Source: an uncultured Flavobacteriales bacterium (GTDB lineage Bacteria; Bacteroidota; Bacteroidia; Flavobacteriales_D; Sanyastnellaceae). Taken from it: a stretch of 53,229 bases of DNA. Made by a program: the position numbers and the translations under genes. The DNA lies in assembly GCA_905479115.1 (NCBI GenBank), contig CAJQLF010000050.1, positions 1 to 53,229 on the forward strand. Reading direction: 5' to 3'. The notes below the pieces were generated by a model that saw only the letters and a program-made list of their open reading frames with translations, had not been told where the DNA came from and did not search any database. Below are positions 34,674 to 43,284 of the stretch, in pieces (the first letter of the stretch is position 1; the number at the start of each line of letters is the position of its first letter).

Positions 34674-35443
34674 CGCCACTTAAGGTGCTTGATGGACCGC
34701 CCTTCGGATTGAATTTCTTTGAGCGAGTCTATACCAATCTGAATGTGCTCATCCACGAATTCCGTTGTCACCTTCGCGTCGCTGGCATCAGTTTTGACAC
34801 CAGAGGGCGTCATCGGCTCGTCACTTACGAGTAATAGGGCGCCCACCGATAAACGGTTAGCAAAACCAACTGAAAACAAGGTGGCGGTTTCCATGTCAAT
34901 GGCTTGGGCTCGAGTGCTTCGCAGGTATGCCTTGAACGCATCATCGTGCTCCCAGACCCTCCGATTCGTCGTATATACTGAACCGGTGTAGTAATCTCTG
35001 TTGTAATCCCGAACGGTGGATGAAATGGCTCGTTGCAGGGCGAAACTTGGCAGCGCCGGAACTTCTGGAGGGAAATAATCGTTGGAGGTTCCCTCGCCAC
35101 GGATGCCGGCCAACGGCAGAATCAAATCTCCGATTCGGTTTTTCTCCTTCAAGGCTCCACATTTCCCCAAAAACAAGATAGCCCGCGGTTGAATGGCTGA
35201 AAGTAAGTCCATCACCGTAGCCGCGTTGGCACTCCCCATGCCGAAGTTGATCATTGTGGTGTCGCCAACGGTAGCGCAGGGCATGGCTTTATCGCGTCCC
35301 ACGATGTCACAGGCATTCCACTCAGCAAATTTTTCGAGGTAATTGTTGAAATTGGTCAAGAGGATGTGACGTCCAAATTCATTGAGCGCCATGCCGGTGT
35401 ACCGTGGTAACCAATTGGATACAATGTCTTGCTTATTTCGCAT
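34670..35443 (-). CDS. amn: AMP nucleosidase
   Basis: The start is taken at the ATG at 35443 (MRNKQDIVSNWLPRYTG), which matches the short Bacteroidota AMP nucleosidases of about 258 residues; a longer frame to 35623 would run through the divergent cdd gene. It belongs to the nucleoside phosphorylase (PNP/UDP) fold: GDTTMINFGMGSANAATVMDLL, FLGKCGALK and the late AIDMETATLFSVG motif with the ribose-binding Met-Glu. It hydrolyses AMP to adenine and ribose 5-phosphate in the cytoplasm. It is divergent from cdd with only 53 bases between start codons, so both purine and pyrimidine salvage may be driven from one control region. Confidence 0.92.
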   Translation of the reverse strand: MRNKQDIVSNWLPRYTGMALNEFGRHILLTNFNNYLEKFAEWNACDIVGRDKAMPCATVGDTTMINFGMGSANAATVMDLLSAIQPRAILFLGKCGALKEKNRIGDLILPLAGIRGEGTSNDYFPPEVPALPSFALQRAISSTVRDYNRDYYTGSVYTTNRRVWEHDDAFKAYLRSTRAQAIDMETATLFSVGFANRLSVGALLLVSDEPMTPSGVKTDASDAKVTTEFVDEHIQIGIDSLKEIQSEGRSIKHLKWR

Positions 35444-35496
35444 GCTTGCAAGGTACATCAGCAACCTTCCCCGAAAAATTGCGTACTTATGCACAT

Positions 35497-35970
35497 ATGA
35501 TTCGTTCCATCTCCCGAGAATTCCGCGTGGAAGAATGGCCGCTCGAGGCCCTTTCTCCAAGCGACCAGGCACTACTCCAAGCGGCGCACGACGCCAGCAA
35601 ACGGGCGTATGCGCCATATTCATCGTTTCACGTCGGCGCAGCGATTCGCCTAGAATCCGGAGAAATTCTCAGTGGGAGCAACCAAGAGAACATGGCGTAT
35701 CCAAGCGGCTTGTGCGCGGAGCGGGTAGTGTTTTTTAGTGCAGGTGCTCAACGACCGAACGAACGCATCATGGAAGCGGCGGTGGTGACCAATGCTGAGA
35801 TGCCTGTTTTGAATTTCTCACCATGCGGCGGCTGCCGTCAAGTCATGCTGGAAACGGAGATGAGACAGGAGGAAAACATTCGATTGCTCATGCAAACGGA
35901 CTCGAGCAATGTCTTGATTTCCCCAAATGTCAGCCAGTTCATGCCGTTGACTTTCCAGTTGCCTCGCTAA
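35497..35970 (+). CDS. cdd: Cytidine deaminase
   Basis: The start is at the ATG at 35497, giving 157 residues, a typical size for the small tetrameric type. Zinc-site motifs are present: SGLCAERVVFF (Cys-Ala-Glu, the Glu acting as proton shuttle) and FSPCGGCRQ (two Cys ligands). AYAPYSSFHVGAAI and NQENMAYPSG are the substrate-site motifs. It deaminates cytidine and deoxycytidine to uridine and deoxyuridine. It is the first gene of the cdd / unknown outer-membrane candidate / nupC / deoA run (gaps of 37, 17 and 2 bases). Confidence 0.95.
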   Translation: MIRSISREFRVEEWPLEALSPSDQALLQAAHDASKRAYAPYSSFHVGAAIRLESGEILSGSNQENMAYPSGLCAERVVFFSAGAQRPNERIMEAAVVTNAEMPVLNFSPCGGCRQVMLETEMRQEENIRLLMQTDSSNVLISPNVSQFMPLTFQLPR

Positions 35971-36007
35971 TCGCAACCATTCTCGGCGGTCTTCGTAAAC
36001 CCGGACT

Positions 36008-37312
36008 ATGTCCGGAACCTTCTTCCAACGTTGTTGTCTCCAAGTGCCTCGGTTCATTTTGGCCGGGGCTTTCGCATGCGCGCTAGCCGCTCATCCGGCA
36101 CATGGGCAAGAAATCAAGCTGGATGCGTTTGCACAGCTGGGAACGGGGACGGGTTGGAACCCGATGCGTCGAACGGAAGAAACGGGCTTGGGCGGCAACT
36201 ACACCGCGTACCAAAACCAGCGTTTGACCCTTCTGGGCAACTGGGCAAACAGGGCAACACGCCTGCAATGGATTGGCCGCTGGAATGCGGAGTCTTTTGC
36301 GCAAGATGACATCGATTCGCGACAGGTATTCGCAGGAGAGGTATCGCTTCAACGGCGACTAAACGCTGCGATCGTTTCCGGTGTGGATGGCTCTTGGCTG
36401 CATGGAGCGCGATTGGAGCAGGACATTCGGGCCAAAGAAGATTGGAGGCTGTTCCAGCAATCTGAGTGGTCGGGTCGTTGGTGGATGCGGATGAACGACC
36501 GCAACCGGGAAGGAGAAATCTATCTTCATCGCGGTAAGGTTGATTACACATCCCAACAGGGCTACAGTCGCGACGAATTTGCTGCAGGTTTGCAATGGTG
36601 CTGGTTGTTGCACAAACGAAAACGGGGCCGATTCCGGCTCAATAAAATCCAACAGGCTAGGACCCAGCCCAACGGAAAACTTGTATTGACAGCAGAACAC
36701 CAACAGCAGAACTTCTCGAATTGGCGAAGATTTGATGCCCTTCTTCCTTCCTCAGACTTCATGCGAGCAGATGCGATTTCTCTGCGAGATGATCGCACGG
36801 TTTCGCCCAGTCAATGGCTGATCACGCAATGTTCGTTCGGGTATGACTTGCCGGTTTGGCGTGGAGTAAAAAGTGGGGTGCGCTTGCTGTGGGTGAACCG
36901 CAACGATGCAGCACGAATAGAGTTCGATGCCCAGCGTAAAGGTTTCGATTTTTGGTTGCACACAGAACAGCCGATGTGGAACTTACGTTTGAAGGGGACC
37001 TTGTTCAATGAGGTGTGGTCAGATCAGTATGTATTCACGGATGCTGGGTGGGATATGTTCGCGTTTCGGAGCTTTCGCTTGGATGGACGAGCTGAATTCA
37101 AGCTCAACATGGATTGGCGCATCTTCGCGGCAATGGCTTGGTGTGATTTTTCTTCGGACGCGCTTCCGGTAGGGTGGCGGCAACGAAGCGATTGGACGTC
37201 TGGGACGGTGCAAGTGGGCATCATATGGAGCTGCTCAAATGCATCGAAATGGGACCGTGAGCACAAGACTCAGCTTCAAATGTGTCCAGCGTCGTTTGAC
37301 CTTGAAAATTAG
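36008..37312 (+). CDS. Unknown secreted, strand-rich protein; candidate outer-membrane beta-barrel in the nucleoside operon
   Basis: This 434-residue protein has a signal peptide (..[18 protein letters not shown], cleaved near residue 34). The rest has amphipathic, aromatic-rich strands with Tyr/Trp/Phe at alternate positions ([45 protein letters not shown]), the look of an outer-membrane barrel. The final Phe of a classical barrel is missing, and a polar tail of about 20 residues follows the last strand. I recognise no family and see no similarity to E. coli Tsx. It sits 37 bases after cdd and 17 before nupC, so it is probably co-expressed with nucleoside uptake genes. An outer-membrane nucleoside channel is the natural guess, by context only. 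Confidence 0.6.
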   Translation: MSGTFFQRCCLQVPRFILAGAFACALAAHPAHGQEIKLDAFAQLGTGTGWNPMRRTEETGLGGNYTAYQNQRLTLLGNWANRATRLQWIGRWNAESFAQDDIDSRQVFAGEVSLQRRLNAAIVSGVDGSWLHGARLEQDIRAKEDWRLFQQSEWSGRWWMRMNDRNREGEIYLHRGKVDYTSQQGYSRDEFAAGLQWCWLLHKRKRGRFRLNKIQQARTQPNGKLVLTAEHQQQNFSNWRRFDALLPSSDFMRADAISLRDDRTVSPSQWLITQCSFGYDLPVWRGVKSGVRLLWVNRNDAARIEFDAQRKGFDFWLHTEQPMWNLRLKGTLFNEVWSDQYVFTDAGWDMFAFRSFRLDGRAEFKLNMDWRIFAAMAWCDFSSDALPVGWRQRSDWTSGTVQVGIIWSCSNASKWDREHKTQLQMCPASFDLEN

Positions 37313-37329
37313 ATTGTAGATTCGCCTTC

Positions 37330-38592
37330 ATGACAGTCCTGATGAGTCTTGTGGGCATGGTGGTGTTGCTGGCCATCGCTTTCCTTGCGTCAAACAACCG
37401 AAAAGCGATTCAGCTGCGGACGGTGCTGGGAGCCTTTGTAATCCAGTTGTTCTTTGGTGCGATCGTTTTGTATACGCCCTTCGGGAAATCGGCATTGCTC
37501 GGTATTTCAAAGGGAGTGCAGCGAGTGATCGACTATGGTAACGATGGCATCACCTTCATTTTTGGTGGCCTGAATTCAGACCAAATGTTTCAACTGTTTG
37601 GCGGTTCAGGCTTTGTGTTTGCTATTCGGGTCCTGCCGGTGATCATCTTTTTTTCATCGCTCATTGCCGTTCTGTACCACATTGGTTTGATGCAATGGGT
37701 CATCAACATCTTAGGTGGAGGCTTGCGAAGAATTCTTGGAACGTCCCGCGCAGAATCACTCTCTGCGACCGCGAACATTTTTGTAGGCCAAACCGAGGCG
37801 CCTTTGGTTGTAAGACCATTCATTAAGAACATGACTTCATCGGAGCTCTTTGCCGTCATGGTTGGGGGGCTGGCCTCAGTGGCGGGTTCTGTACTTGCAG
37901 GATATGCTTCCTTGGGGGTTCCCTTGGAATACCTCATTGCAGCCTCCTTTATGGCTGCGCCTGGTGGCTTGTTATTCGCCAAGATGATTTACCCAGAAAC
38001 CGAGGAACCTCGTGAAAAACTGAGCTCCACGGAAATGGAGGAATCGCTGGAGGGTCAATCCGTCAATGTGATAGACGCCGCAGCCAATGGTGCTGCCTCA
38101 GGACTGAAGCTCGCCATGAATGTCGGGGCCATGCTGCTGGCCTTTGTGGGATTGATAGCTCTGGTTAATGGGTTGTTCAGTGGGGTAGGCGGATGGTTTG
38201 ATCACCCAGAATTCACGCTGGAATTGCTGTTGGGCTATGTGTTTGCTCCGCTGGCATTTTTGATCGGAGTTCCTTGGGGAGAAGCCATTGTGGCGGGCTC
38301 ATTTATAGGTCAAAAGCTGGTTGTCAATGAGTTTGTGGCGTACCTGAATTTCGCTCCTTACCTCGCGGAAGGGGCCGAGATTATGCTATCGGAAAAGACC
38401 AAGGCCATTATTTCATTTGCCCTTTGCGGATTTGCGAATTTGTCATCCATTGCGATTTTGCTTGGCGGGCTGGGCTCATTGGCTCCAACACGCCGGCCTG
38501 AAATCGCACGGTTTGGTCTGAAAGCTGTGCTAGCCGCGACGCTCTCCAATTTGATGTCGGCGACCATTGCCGGACTCTTTTTATCCCTGTAA
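37330..38592 (+). CDS. nupC: Concentrative nucleoside transporter (CNT/NupC family)
   Basis: This 420-residue inner-membrane protein with multiple hydrophobic helices carries the CNT signatures [17 protein letters not shown] (the central EAPL nucleoside-binding hairpin), [33 protein letters not shown] and the late [20 protein letters not shown]. It imports nucleosides with a cation gradient. It is translationally close to deoA (stop and start 2 bases apart), linking uptake with phosphorolysis. Confidence 0.94.
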   Translation: MTVLMSLVGMVVLLAIAFLASNNRKAIQLRTVLGAFVIQLFFGAIVLYTPFGKSALLGISKGVQRVIDYGNDGITFIFGGLNSDQMFQLFGGSGFVFAIRVLPVIIFFSSLIAVLYHIGLMQWVINILGGGLRRILGTSRAESLSATANIFVGQTEAPLVVRPFIKNMTSSELFAVMVGGLASVAGSVLAGYASLGVPLEYLIAASFMAAPGGLLFAKMIYPETEEPREKLSSTEMEESLEGQSVNVIDAAANGAASGLKLAMNVGAMLLAFVGLIALVNGLFSGVGGWFDHPEFTLELLLGYVFAPLAFLIGVPWGEAIVAGSFIGQKLVVNEFVAYLNFAPYLAEGAEIMLSEKTKAIISFALCGFANLSSIAILLGGLGSLAPTRRPEIARFGLKAVLAATLSNLMSATIAGLFLSL

Positions 38593-38594
38593 CG

Positions 38595-39938
38595 ATGGGC
38601 GTCGAAGAATCGCTCATTCCTGAGATTATTCGGAAGAAACGAGACGGGTTTGCCTTGTCCTCAGGCGAAATCCAACGTTTTATCCAAGGAGTCACGTCCA
38701 ATGAAGTGACCGATGCGCAAATCGCAGCTTTTTCCATGGCGTCCATATTTCAGGACCTTGACCAGCGGGAACGGACGGACCTTACGCTTGCCATGCGGGA
38801 TTCGGGCGCGGTATTGGATTGGAAATCCTTCAATCTCCAAGGGCCGCTGCTGGATAAGCATTCAACGGGAGGGGTAGGAGATACGGTTTCATTTGTGCTC
38901 GCGCCTATTTTGGCGGCTTGTGGAGGATTCGTGCCAATGATTGCCGGGCGGGGATTGGCTCATACGGGCGGTACCATTGATAAACTTGAGGCAATTCCAG
39001 GCTACAATACGGCGCCAACCATCGAACACTTTCAGCGCACGGTTCGCGACGTAGGATTCGCAATTGCGGGACAGACGGCCGATTTGGCCCCGGCCGATCG
39101 CCGCATGTACGCCACGCGAGATGTCACCGCTACCGTGGAGCAGTACGGGCTGATTACAGCGAGTATTTTGTCTAAAAAATTGGCGGCCGGTCTCGAGACG
39201 CTTGTTATGGACATCAAGGTGGGCAATGGAGCCTTCATGACCGATGTTGCTGTAGCGAGGGTACTGGCGAAAAGTCTTTGTTCGGTTGGAACACGGGCAG
39301 GTATGCCGACCCAAGCATTGCTGACGGATATGAATCAGCCCTTGGCAGATGCTGCTGGAAACGCTTTGGAGGTGGCCGAAGCCATCCAAGTCTTGACGGG
39401 TGAGATAACCGCTGGTCGCCTGCGGGATGTGACGGTGGCATTGGCCGTACAAAATTTATGCCTGTCGGGGTTGGTGAAGGATGAGGAGTCAGCCAAGAAT
39501 CAGGTGGAGAAAGCGTTATCTTCTGGACAAGCTGCAGCCTTATTTGAACGGTCCATTCACGCGATGGGTGGGCCCGCCGATGTGCTGTCAAACCCGGGTT
39601 GCTTTCAAAAGGCATCGGTCATTCGTCCGGTACTTGTTCCAGAGGATCATATAGGAAAATGGATTTCACGAGTTGACACACGGGCATTGGGTTTAGCTGT
39701 TGTAGCCTTGGGAGGAGGGCGCACGAAGGCAGGTCAGCCAATCGATCACGCAGTGGGCTGTCAAGGCTGGCTGCGACCAGGCGAACGGGCCGATGCTGAT
39801 CAACCGTTGGCTTGGGTTCACGCCCAGAATGAGGAAGCTTTCCAAGCTGCTGAGGCCAGAATCCAGGGTGCTTTTCACTACGACACGAAAGTGCCAAGTG
39901 ACCTAAACTCCGTTGTCTTTGAGACGCTTACAGCCTAA
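38595..39938 (+). CDS. deoA: Thymidine phosphorylase
   Basis: This 447-residue enzyme is close to the standard length. The family signature SSGEIQRFIQGVTSNEVTDAQIAAFSMA, the phosphate-binding LLDKHSTGGVGDTVSF, RGLAHTGGTIDKLEAIPGY and ITASILSKKLAAGLETLVMDIKVG are all present. It splits thymidine (and deoxyuridine) with phosphate to the base and 2-deoxyribose 1-phosphate in the cytoplasm. Together with cdd and nupC it forms a pyrimidine nucleoside scavenging operon. Confidence 0.96.
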   Translation: MGVEESLIPEIIRKKRDGFALSSGEIQRFIQGVTSNEVTDAQIAAFSMASIFQDLDQRERTDLTLAMRDSGAVLDWKSFNLQGPLLDKHSTGGVGDTVSFVLAPILAACGGFVPMIAGRGLAHTGGTIDKLEAIPGYNTAPTIEHFQRTVRDVGFAIAGQTADLAPADRRMYATRDVTATVEQYGLITASILSKKLAAGLETLVMDIKVGNGAFMTDVAVARVLAKSLCSVGTRAGMPTQALLTDMNQPLADAAGNALEVAEAIQVLTGEITAGRLRDVTVALAVQNLCLSGLVKDEESAKNQVEKALSSGQAAALFERSIHAMGGPADVLSNPGCFQKASVIRPVLVPEDHIGKWISRVDTRALGLAVVALGGGRTKAGQPIDHAVGCQGWLRPGERADADQPLAWVHAQNEEAFQAAEARIQGAFHYDTKVPSDLNSVVFETLTA

Positions 39939-39961
39939 GTTTTTAGGTCTAATTTTACCCC

Positions 39962-40741
39962 ATGGTTAAAGTCAAGGTGTTTGACTCTTCAGCGGCCCGT
40001 TCGTCGAAGAGGATAGTGGATCCCGCTCCGGTGACGGATGCGAAAGCCTTTTATGATGTTGTTGAATCCCGCCGAAGTACGCGTATTTATGCCGATGTTC
40101 CTGTGCCTGAGGACGTGGTGCGCCGCGCAATGGATGCAGCTTTGAAATCGCCCAATTCCTCGAATTTGCAAGCGTGGGAAATTCACTGGGTCCGCACGCC
40201 AGAAAAGAAAGCCTTACTCGCGGCACATTGCCTGGGTCAGCCAGCTGCAACGACTGCCCAAGAGTTGTTCGTTTTTGTCGCTCGGCCCGATTTGTGGCGT
40301 CGAAACAACAACCGCATGATCGCTCATCTGCGCTCATCGCCGGGCACTCCAGAAAAGGCCTTTCAATATTTCGAGAAGATCACCAAGATCGTCTATAACC
40401 AAGGTCCATTGGGTGTTTTTAGGCCATTCAAGTGGATTTGGTTTACGGTGCGCGGGTGGAGTAAGCCTACGCCAAGAGAGCCCATCGCTTTGGCTCATAT
40501 GGACATTTGGGCGCACAAAACCACGGCCTTGGCTTGCCAGACTTTTATGCTTGCGGCTCGTGCTGAGGGATTTGATTCGTGTCCTATGGAAGGGCTGGAT
40601 TCACACCGGGTGAAGAAGCTGCTGGGGTTGCCACGGCGCGCCGGAATTACGATGGCAATTTCCATGGGTAAACGCGCTGAGGGAGGCATTTTTGGTCCGA
40701 GATTTCGATTTCCTTCTGATGATTTTATTTTTGAACACTGA
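39962..40741 (+). CDS. Nitroreductase-family FMN oxidoreductase
   Basis: This 259-residue protein has the N-terminal nitroreductase signature VVESRRSTRIYADVPVPEDVVRRAMDAALKSPNSSNLQAWEIHWV (FMN phosphate-binding Arg and Ser residues) and the later dimer-interface helix TTALACQTFMLAARAEGFDSCPMEGLD. It is likely an NAD(P)H-dependent FMN enzyme in the cytoplasm; the substrate is not predictable. It follows deoA by 23 bases and terC starts 8 bases after its stop, so the nucleoside operon may read through into these two. Confidence 0.88.
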   Translation: MVKVKVFDSSAARSSKRIVDPAPVTDAKAFYDVVESRRSTRIYADVPVPEDVVRRAMDAALKSPNSSNLQAWEIHWVRTPEKKALLAAHCLGQPAATTAQELFVFVARPDLWRRNNNRMIAHLRSSPGTPEKAFQYFEKITKIVYNQGPLGVFRPFKWIWFTVRGWSKPTPREPIALAHMDIWAHKTTALACQTFMLAARAEGFDSCPMEGLDSHRVKKLLGLPRRAGITMAISMGKRAEGGIFGPRFRFPSDDFIFEH

Positions 40742-40749
40742 TTGGAACA

Positions 40750-41502
40750 ATGGAATGGTTCTTTAGTCTTCTCGTTTTGGTAGCCCTCGAGGCCGTGCTC
40801 GGAATCGATAATCTCCTTTACATCGCAATTGAATCTTCGCGGGTTAAATCCGCTGATCGTAAAAGGGTGCAGCGTGTTGGCATCATTGGAGCGGTTGTGA
40901 TGCGGATCGTTCTGTTGCTGTTGCTTGTACAGCTTATCGAGTTGTTTCAAGCGCCTTTCGCTTCCTTGAATTGGGACGGTGTTGTTTCTGGAGAATTCAA
41001 TGGACACAGCCTCATTGCGCTGGTCGGAGGTGCTTTTCTCACTTACACGGCTGTAAAGGAGGTGTGGCACATGCTCGCCGGGGATTTGCACCTGGATGGA
41101 GCCCAGCAGGCCTCAAAGTCACCTAAGGCCGCAATTTTGGCCATCATCCTGATGAACTTGGTTTTTTCATTCGATAGCGTCTTGACAGCAGTTGCCCTCA
41201 CCGACTCCATGCCTATCATGATCGTGAGCATTCTGATAAGTGGTGTGATAATGCTCGTCCTCGCGAATCGGGTGACAACTTTTTTGAAAAAGAACCGCGC
41301 CTATGAGGTGCTTGGCTTGTTCATTTTATTGTTGGTCGGAATTATGCTCGTAACCGAAGGAGGGCACCTAGCCCATTTGACTTTGTTTGGCGGTGAAGTC
41401 CAAGCGCTGAATAAAACCACCTTCTATTTCGCCGTAACCGTGTTAATTCTGGTTGATTTGGTGCAGTCCCGCTATCAAAAGCGACTCAATCAATCATCCT
41501 GA
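40750..41502 (+). CDS. TerC-family integral membrane protein
   Basis: This 250-residue protein has about seven membrane segments and the two family metal-site motifs, LEAVLGIDNLLYIAI (about 14-28) and NLVFSFDSVLTAVALTDS (about 136-153). These acidic helix motifs are shared by TerC/Alx-type proteins, which are linked to metal (notably manganese) export in studied bacteria. It follows the nitroreductase by 8 bases. Its last 13 bases overlap the 3' end of the convergent asnB gene. Confidence 0.92.
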   Translation: MEWFFSLLVLVALEAVLGIDNLLYIAIESSRVKSADRKRVQRVGIIGAVVMRIVLLLLLVQLIELFQAPFASLNWDGVVSGEFNGHSLIALVGGAFLTYTAVKEVWHMLAGDLHLDGAQQASKSPKAAILAIILMNLVFSFDSVLTAVALTDSMPIMIVSILISGVIMLVLANRVTTFLKKNRAYEVLGLFILLLVGIMLVTEGGHLAHLTLFGGEVQALNKTTFYFAVTVLILVDLVQSRYQKRLNQSS

Positions 41503-43175
41503 TTCTCCTTCGCGTTGTACCCTTGTTCGTGAACATTGGTGACGGCGCGTCCGGATGGATCTACCACGTTTTTGAGGCTTTCGTTCCATTCCAGTGCTTT
41601 TTCTGTGCTGCATGCAACGGATTTACCACCGGGCACGCAATTGGCTGCAGCAGCTGAGGGAAAGTGCTTTTCAAAGATGGTTCGATAGAAGTATCCCTCT
41701 TTGGTTGCAGGTGGATTGATGGGGAACCGCACAGCCGCACGCTCCATTTCTTCATCGCTGATCTGCTGTTCAGCGTGGTCTTTGAGACCATCGATCCAAC
41801 CATATCCCACACCGTCGGAAAATTGCTCCTTTTGTCTCCATAAGATTTCATCTGGAATCACCCCTTCAAATGCTTCCCGGATAATGTGCTTTTCAATGCG
41901 CCCATCGCCGCCCATCTTCGCTTCAGGATTTAAGGACATGGCATAATCCACAAATGGTTTGTGCAAGAATGGAACCCGAGTTTCGATTCCCCAAGCCATC
42001 ATGGACTTGTTCGCACGTGAACAATCGAACTTATTCAATGCCAGCACCTTACGCACAGTCTCTTCATGGAATTCTTGGGCGTCCGGCGCCATGTGAAAAT
42101 ACAAATAGCCACCAAATAATTCATCGGCTCCTTCACCCGAGAGCACCATTTTGATGCCCATGGCTTTAATTTGACGGGCCATGAGGTACATCGGAGTGGA
42201 TGCACGAATCGTGGTCACATCGTAGGTCTCGATGTGCTTGATGACATCCTCGAGTGCGTCCAATCCTTCCTGAATCGTGAATGCCAATGGATGATGGATG
42301 GTGCCGATGTGATCCGCTACTTTTTGAGCAGCTGCTACATCGGGACTCCCTTCCAGCCCGATGCTAAAACTGTGCACCTGAGGCCACCACGCGTTGCTTT
42401 CATCTCCATCATCCACTCGCTTCTGCGAATAGCTTTGGGCTATTGCGGCAATGACAGACGAATCCAGTCCACCGCTGATGAGCAGTCCATACGGCACATC
42501 GCCCATCAAATGACTTTTGACCGCTTGTTCCAATTGGGCGCGGAGTTCTTCTTTTTTGTACGCTGTCTTTGGCACACCTTCCCACTCCATCCAATCTTCC
42601 GAGTAATACTTTTTAGGCTTCGGTTCTCCCGAAGACCAAGTGTGTCCAGGAGGGAACTCAGAGACGTCTTCGCAGAGGGATTCCAAGCCTTTCATCTCCG
42701 ATGCGACAAGCAGCTTCCCATCTGCCGTATGGCCATAATAAAGAGGGATGATTCCAATGGAGTCCCGGCCAATTAACCAAGTGCCCTTCTTCTCGTCGAA
42801 CAGGACAAAAGCGAACATGCCTTCGAGCTGGTGGATCAATTGCTCTCCGAGGGATCGGTACAGTGCTAAAATGACCTCGCAATCGCTGCCTGTTTGGTAT
42901 GGAAATGAAGCAGTTTGCTGTCGCAATGAGTTGTGATTGTAGATCTCACCATTTACTGCAAGCGCGCTGCCTGTTTCAGAATCAATCAAAGGCTGAGCGC
43001 CGCTGGTCACATCCACAATAGCCAAACGTTCATGTGCTAGAACAGCGCCTGCGTGTTGGTAAACTCCAGACCAGTCTGGGCCTCGGTGCCGTTGCCTTTT
43101 GGAAATTTCCAAAGCCAATGATCGGACATCGTTATCCCCATCGGAGATATTCAGAACTGCAGTGATGGAACACAT
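41490..43175 (-). CDS. asnB: Asparagine synthetase B (glutamine-hydrolysing)
   Basis: This 561-residue enzyme starts Met-Cys, giving the N-terminal nucleophile Cys2 after Met removal. Class II amidotransferase motifs are RHRGPDWSGVY, LAHERLAIVD and VNGEIYNH; the synthetase half has LLISGGLDSSVIAAIA (PP-loop), LSGEGADELFGGYLYF and MAWGIETRVPFLHKPFVDYAM. It makes asparagine from aspartate, glutamine and ATP (EC 6.3.5.4). It is divergent from the subtilase gene over 109 bases, a region with a 6-5-6 inverted repeat. Confidence 0.96.
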   Translation of the reverse strand: MCSITAVLNISDGDNDVRSLALEISKRQRHRGPDWSGVYQHAGAVLAHERLAIVDVTSGAQPLIDSETGSALAVNGEIYNHNSLRQQTASFPYQTGSDCEVILALYRSLGEQLIHQLEGMFAFVLFDEKKGTWLIGRDSIGIIPLYYGHTADGKLLVASEMKGLESLCEDVSEFPPGHTWSSGEPKPKKYYSEDWMEWEGVPKTAYKKEELRAQLEQAVKSHLMGDVPYGLLISGGLDSSVIAAIAQSYSQKRVDDGDESNAWWPQVHSFSIGLEGSPDVAAAQKVADHIGTIHHPLAFTIQEGLDALEDVIKHIETYDVTTIRASTPMYLMARQIKAMGIKMVLSGEGADELFGGYLYFHMAPDAQEFHEETVRKVLALNKFDCSRANKSMMAWGIETRVPFLHKPFVDYAMSLNPEAKMGGDGRIEKHIIREAFEGVIPDEILWRQKEQFSDGVGYGWIDGLKDHAEQQISDEEMERAAVRFPINPPATKEGYFYRTIFEKHFPSAAAANCVPGGKSVACSTEKALEWNESLKNVVDPSGRAVTNVHEQGYNAKENQDD

Positions 43176-43213
43176 AAGTTTATTTTTTTGAATCGCTTAC
43201 GTCTTAGTTCTGT

Positions 43214-43230
43214 AATAAGTTGCGCTTATT
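43214..43230. promoter_or_regulatory. Inverted repeat between asnB and the subtilase gene
   Basis: AATAAG, five bases, CTTATT: a 6-5-6 inverted repeat in the divergent promoter region, 25 bases before the TAATTTTG element. It could be an operator for either gene. Being AT-rich and short, it may also be chance. Confidence 0.3.
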
Positions 43231-43254
43231 CCGTGATTTCAGGGACGGGCACCT

Positions 43255-43262
43255 TAATTTTG
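43255..43262 (+). promoter_or_regulatory. TAnnTTTG -7 element of the subtilase gene
   Basis: TAATTTTG matches the Bacteroidota -7 consensus exactly, 22 bases before the ATG at 43285. No TTTG lies at the expected -33 distance, so the assignment rests on the -7 box alone. Confidence 0.4.
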
Positions 43263-43284
43263 ACTCAACCTGCAATCTATTCCG

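Noticed and set aside
39934-39947. CCTAA/TTAGG hairpin at the deoA stop
   Set aside because: It has only five weak base pairs and overlaps the coding end; nitroreductase follows closely, so termination is unlikely.
42171-42776. 201-codon plus-strand frame antisense to asnB
   Set aside because: asnB motifs cover the whole stretch on the other strand; the frame is a by-product of codon bias.
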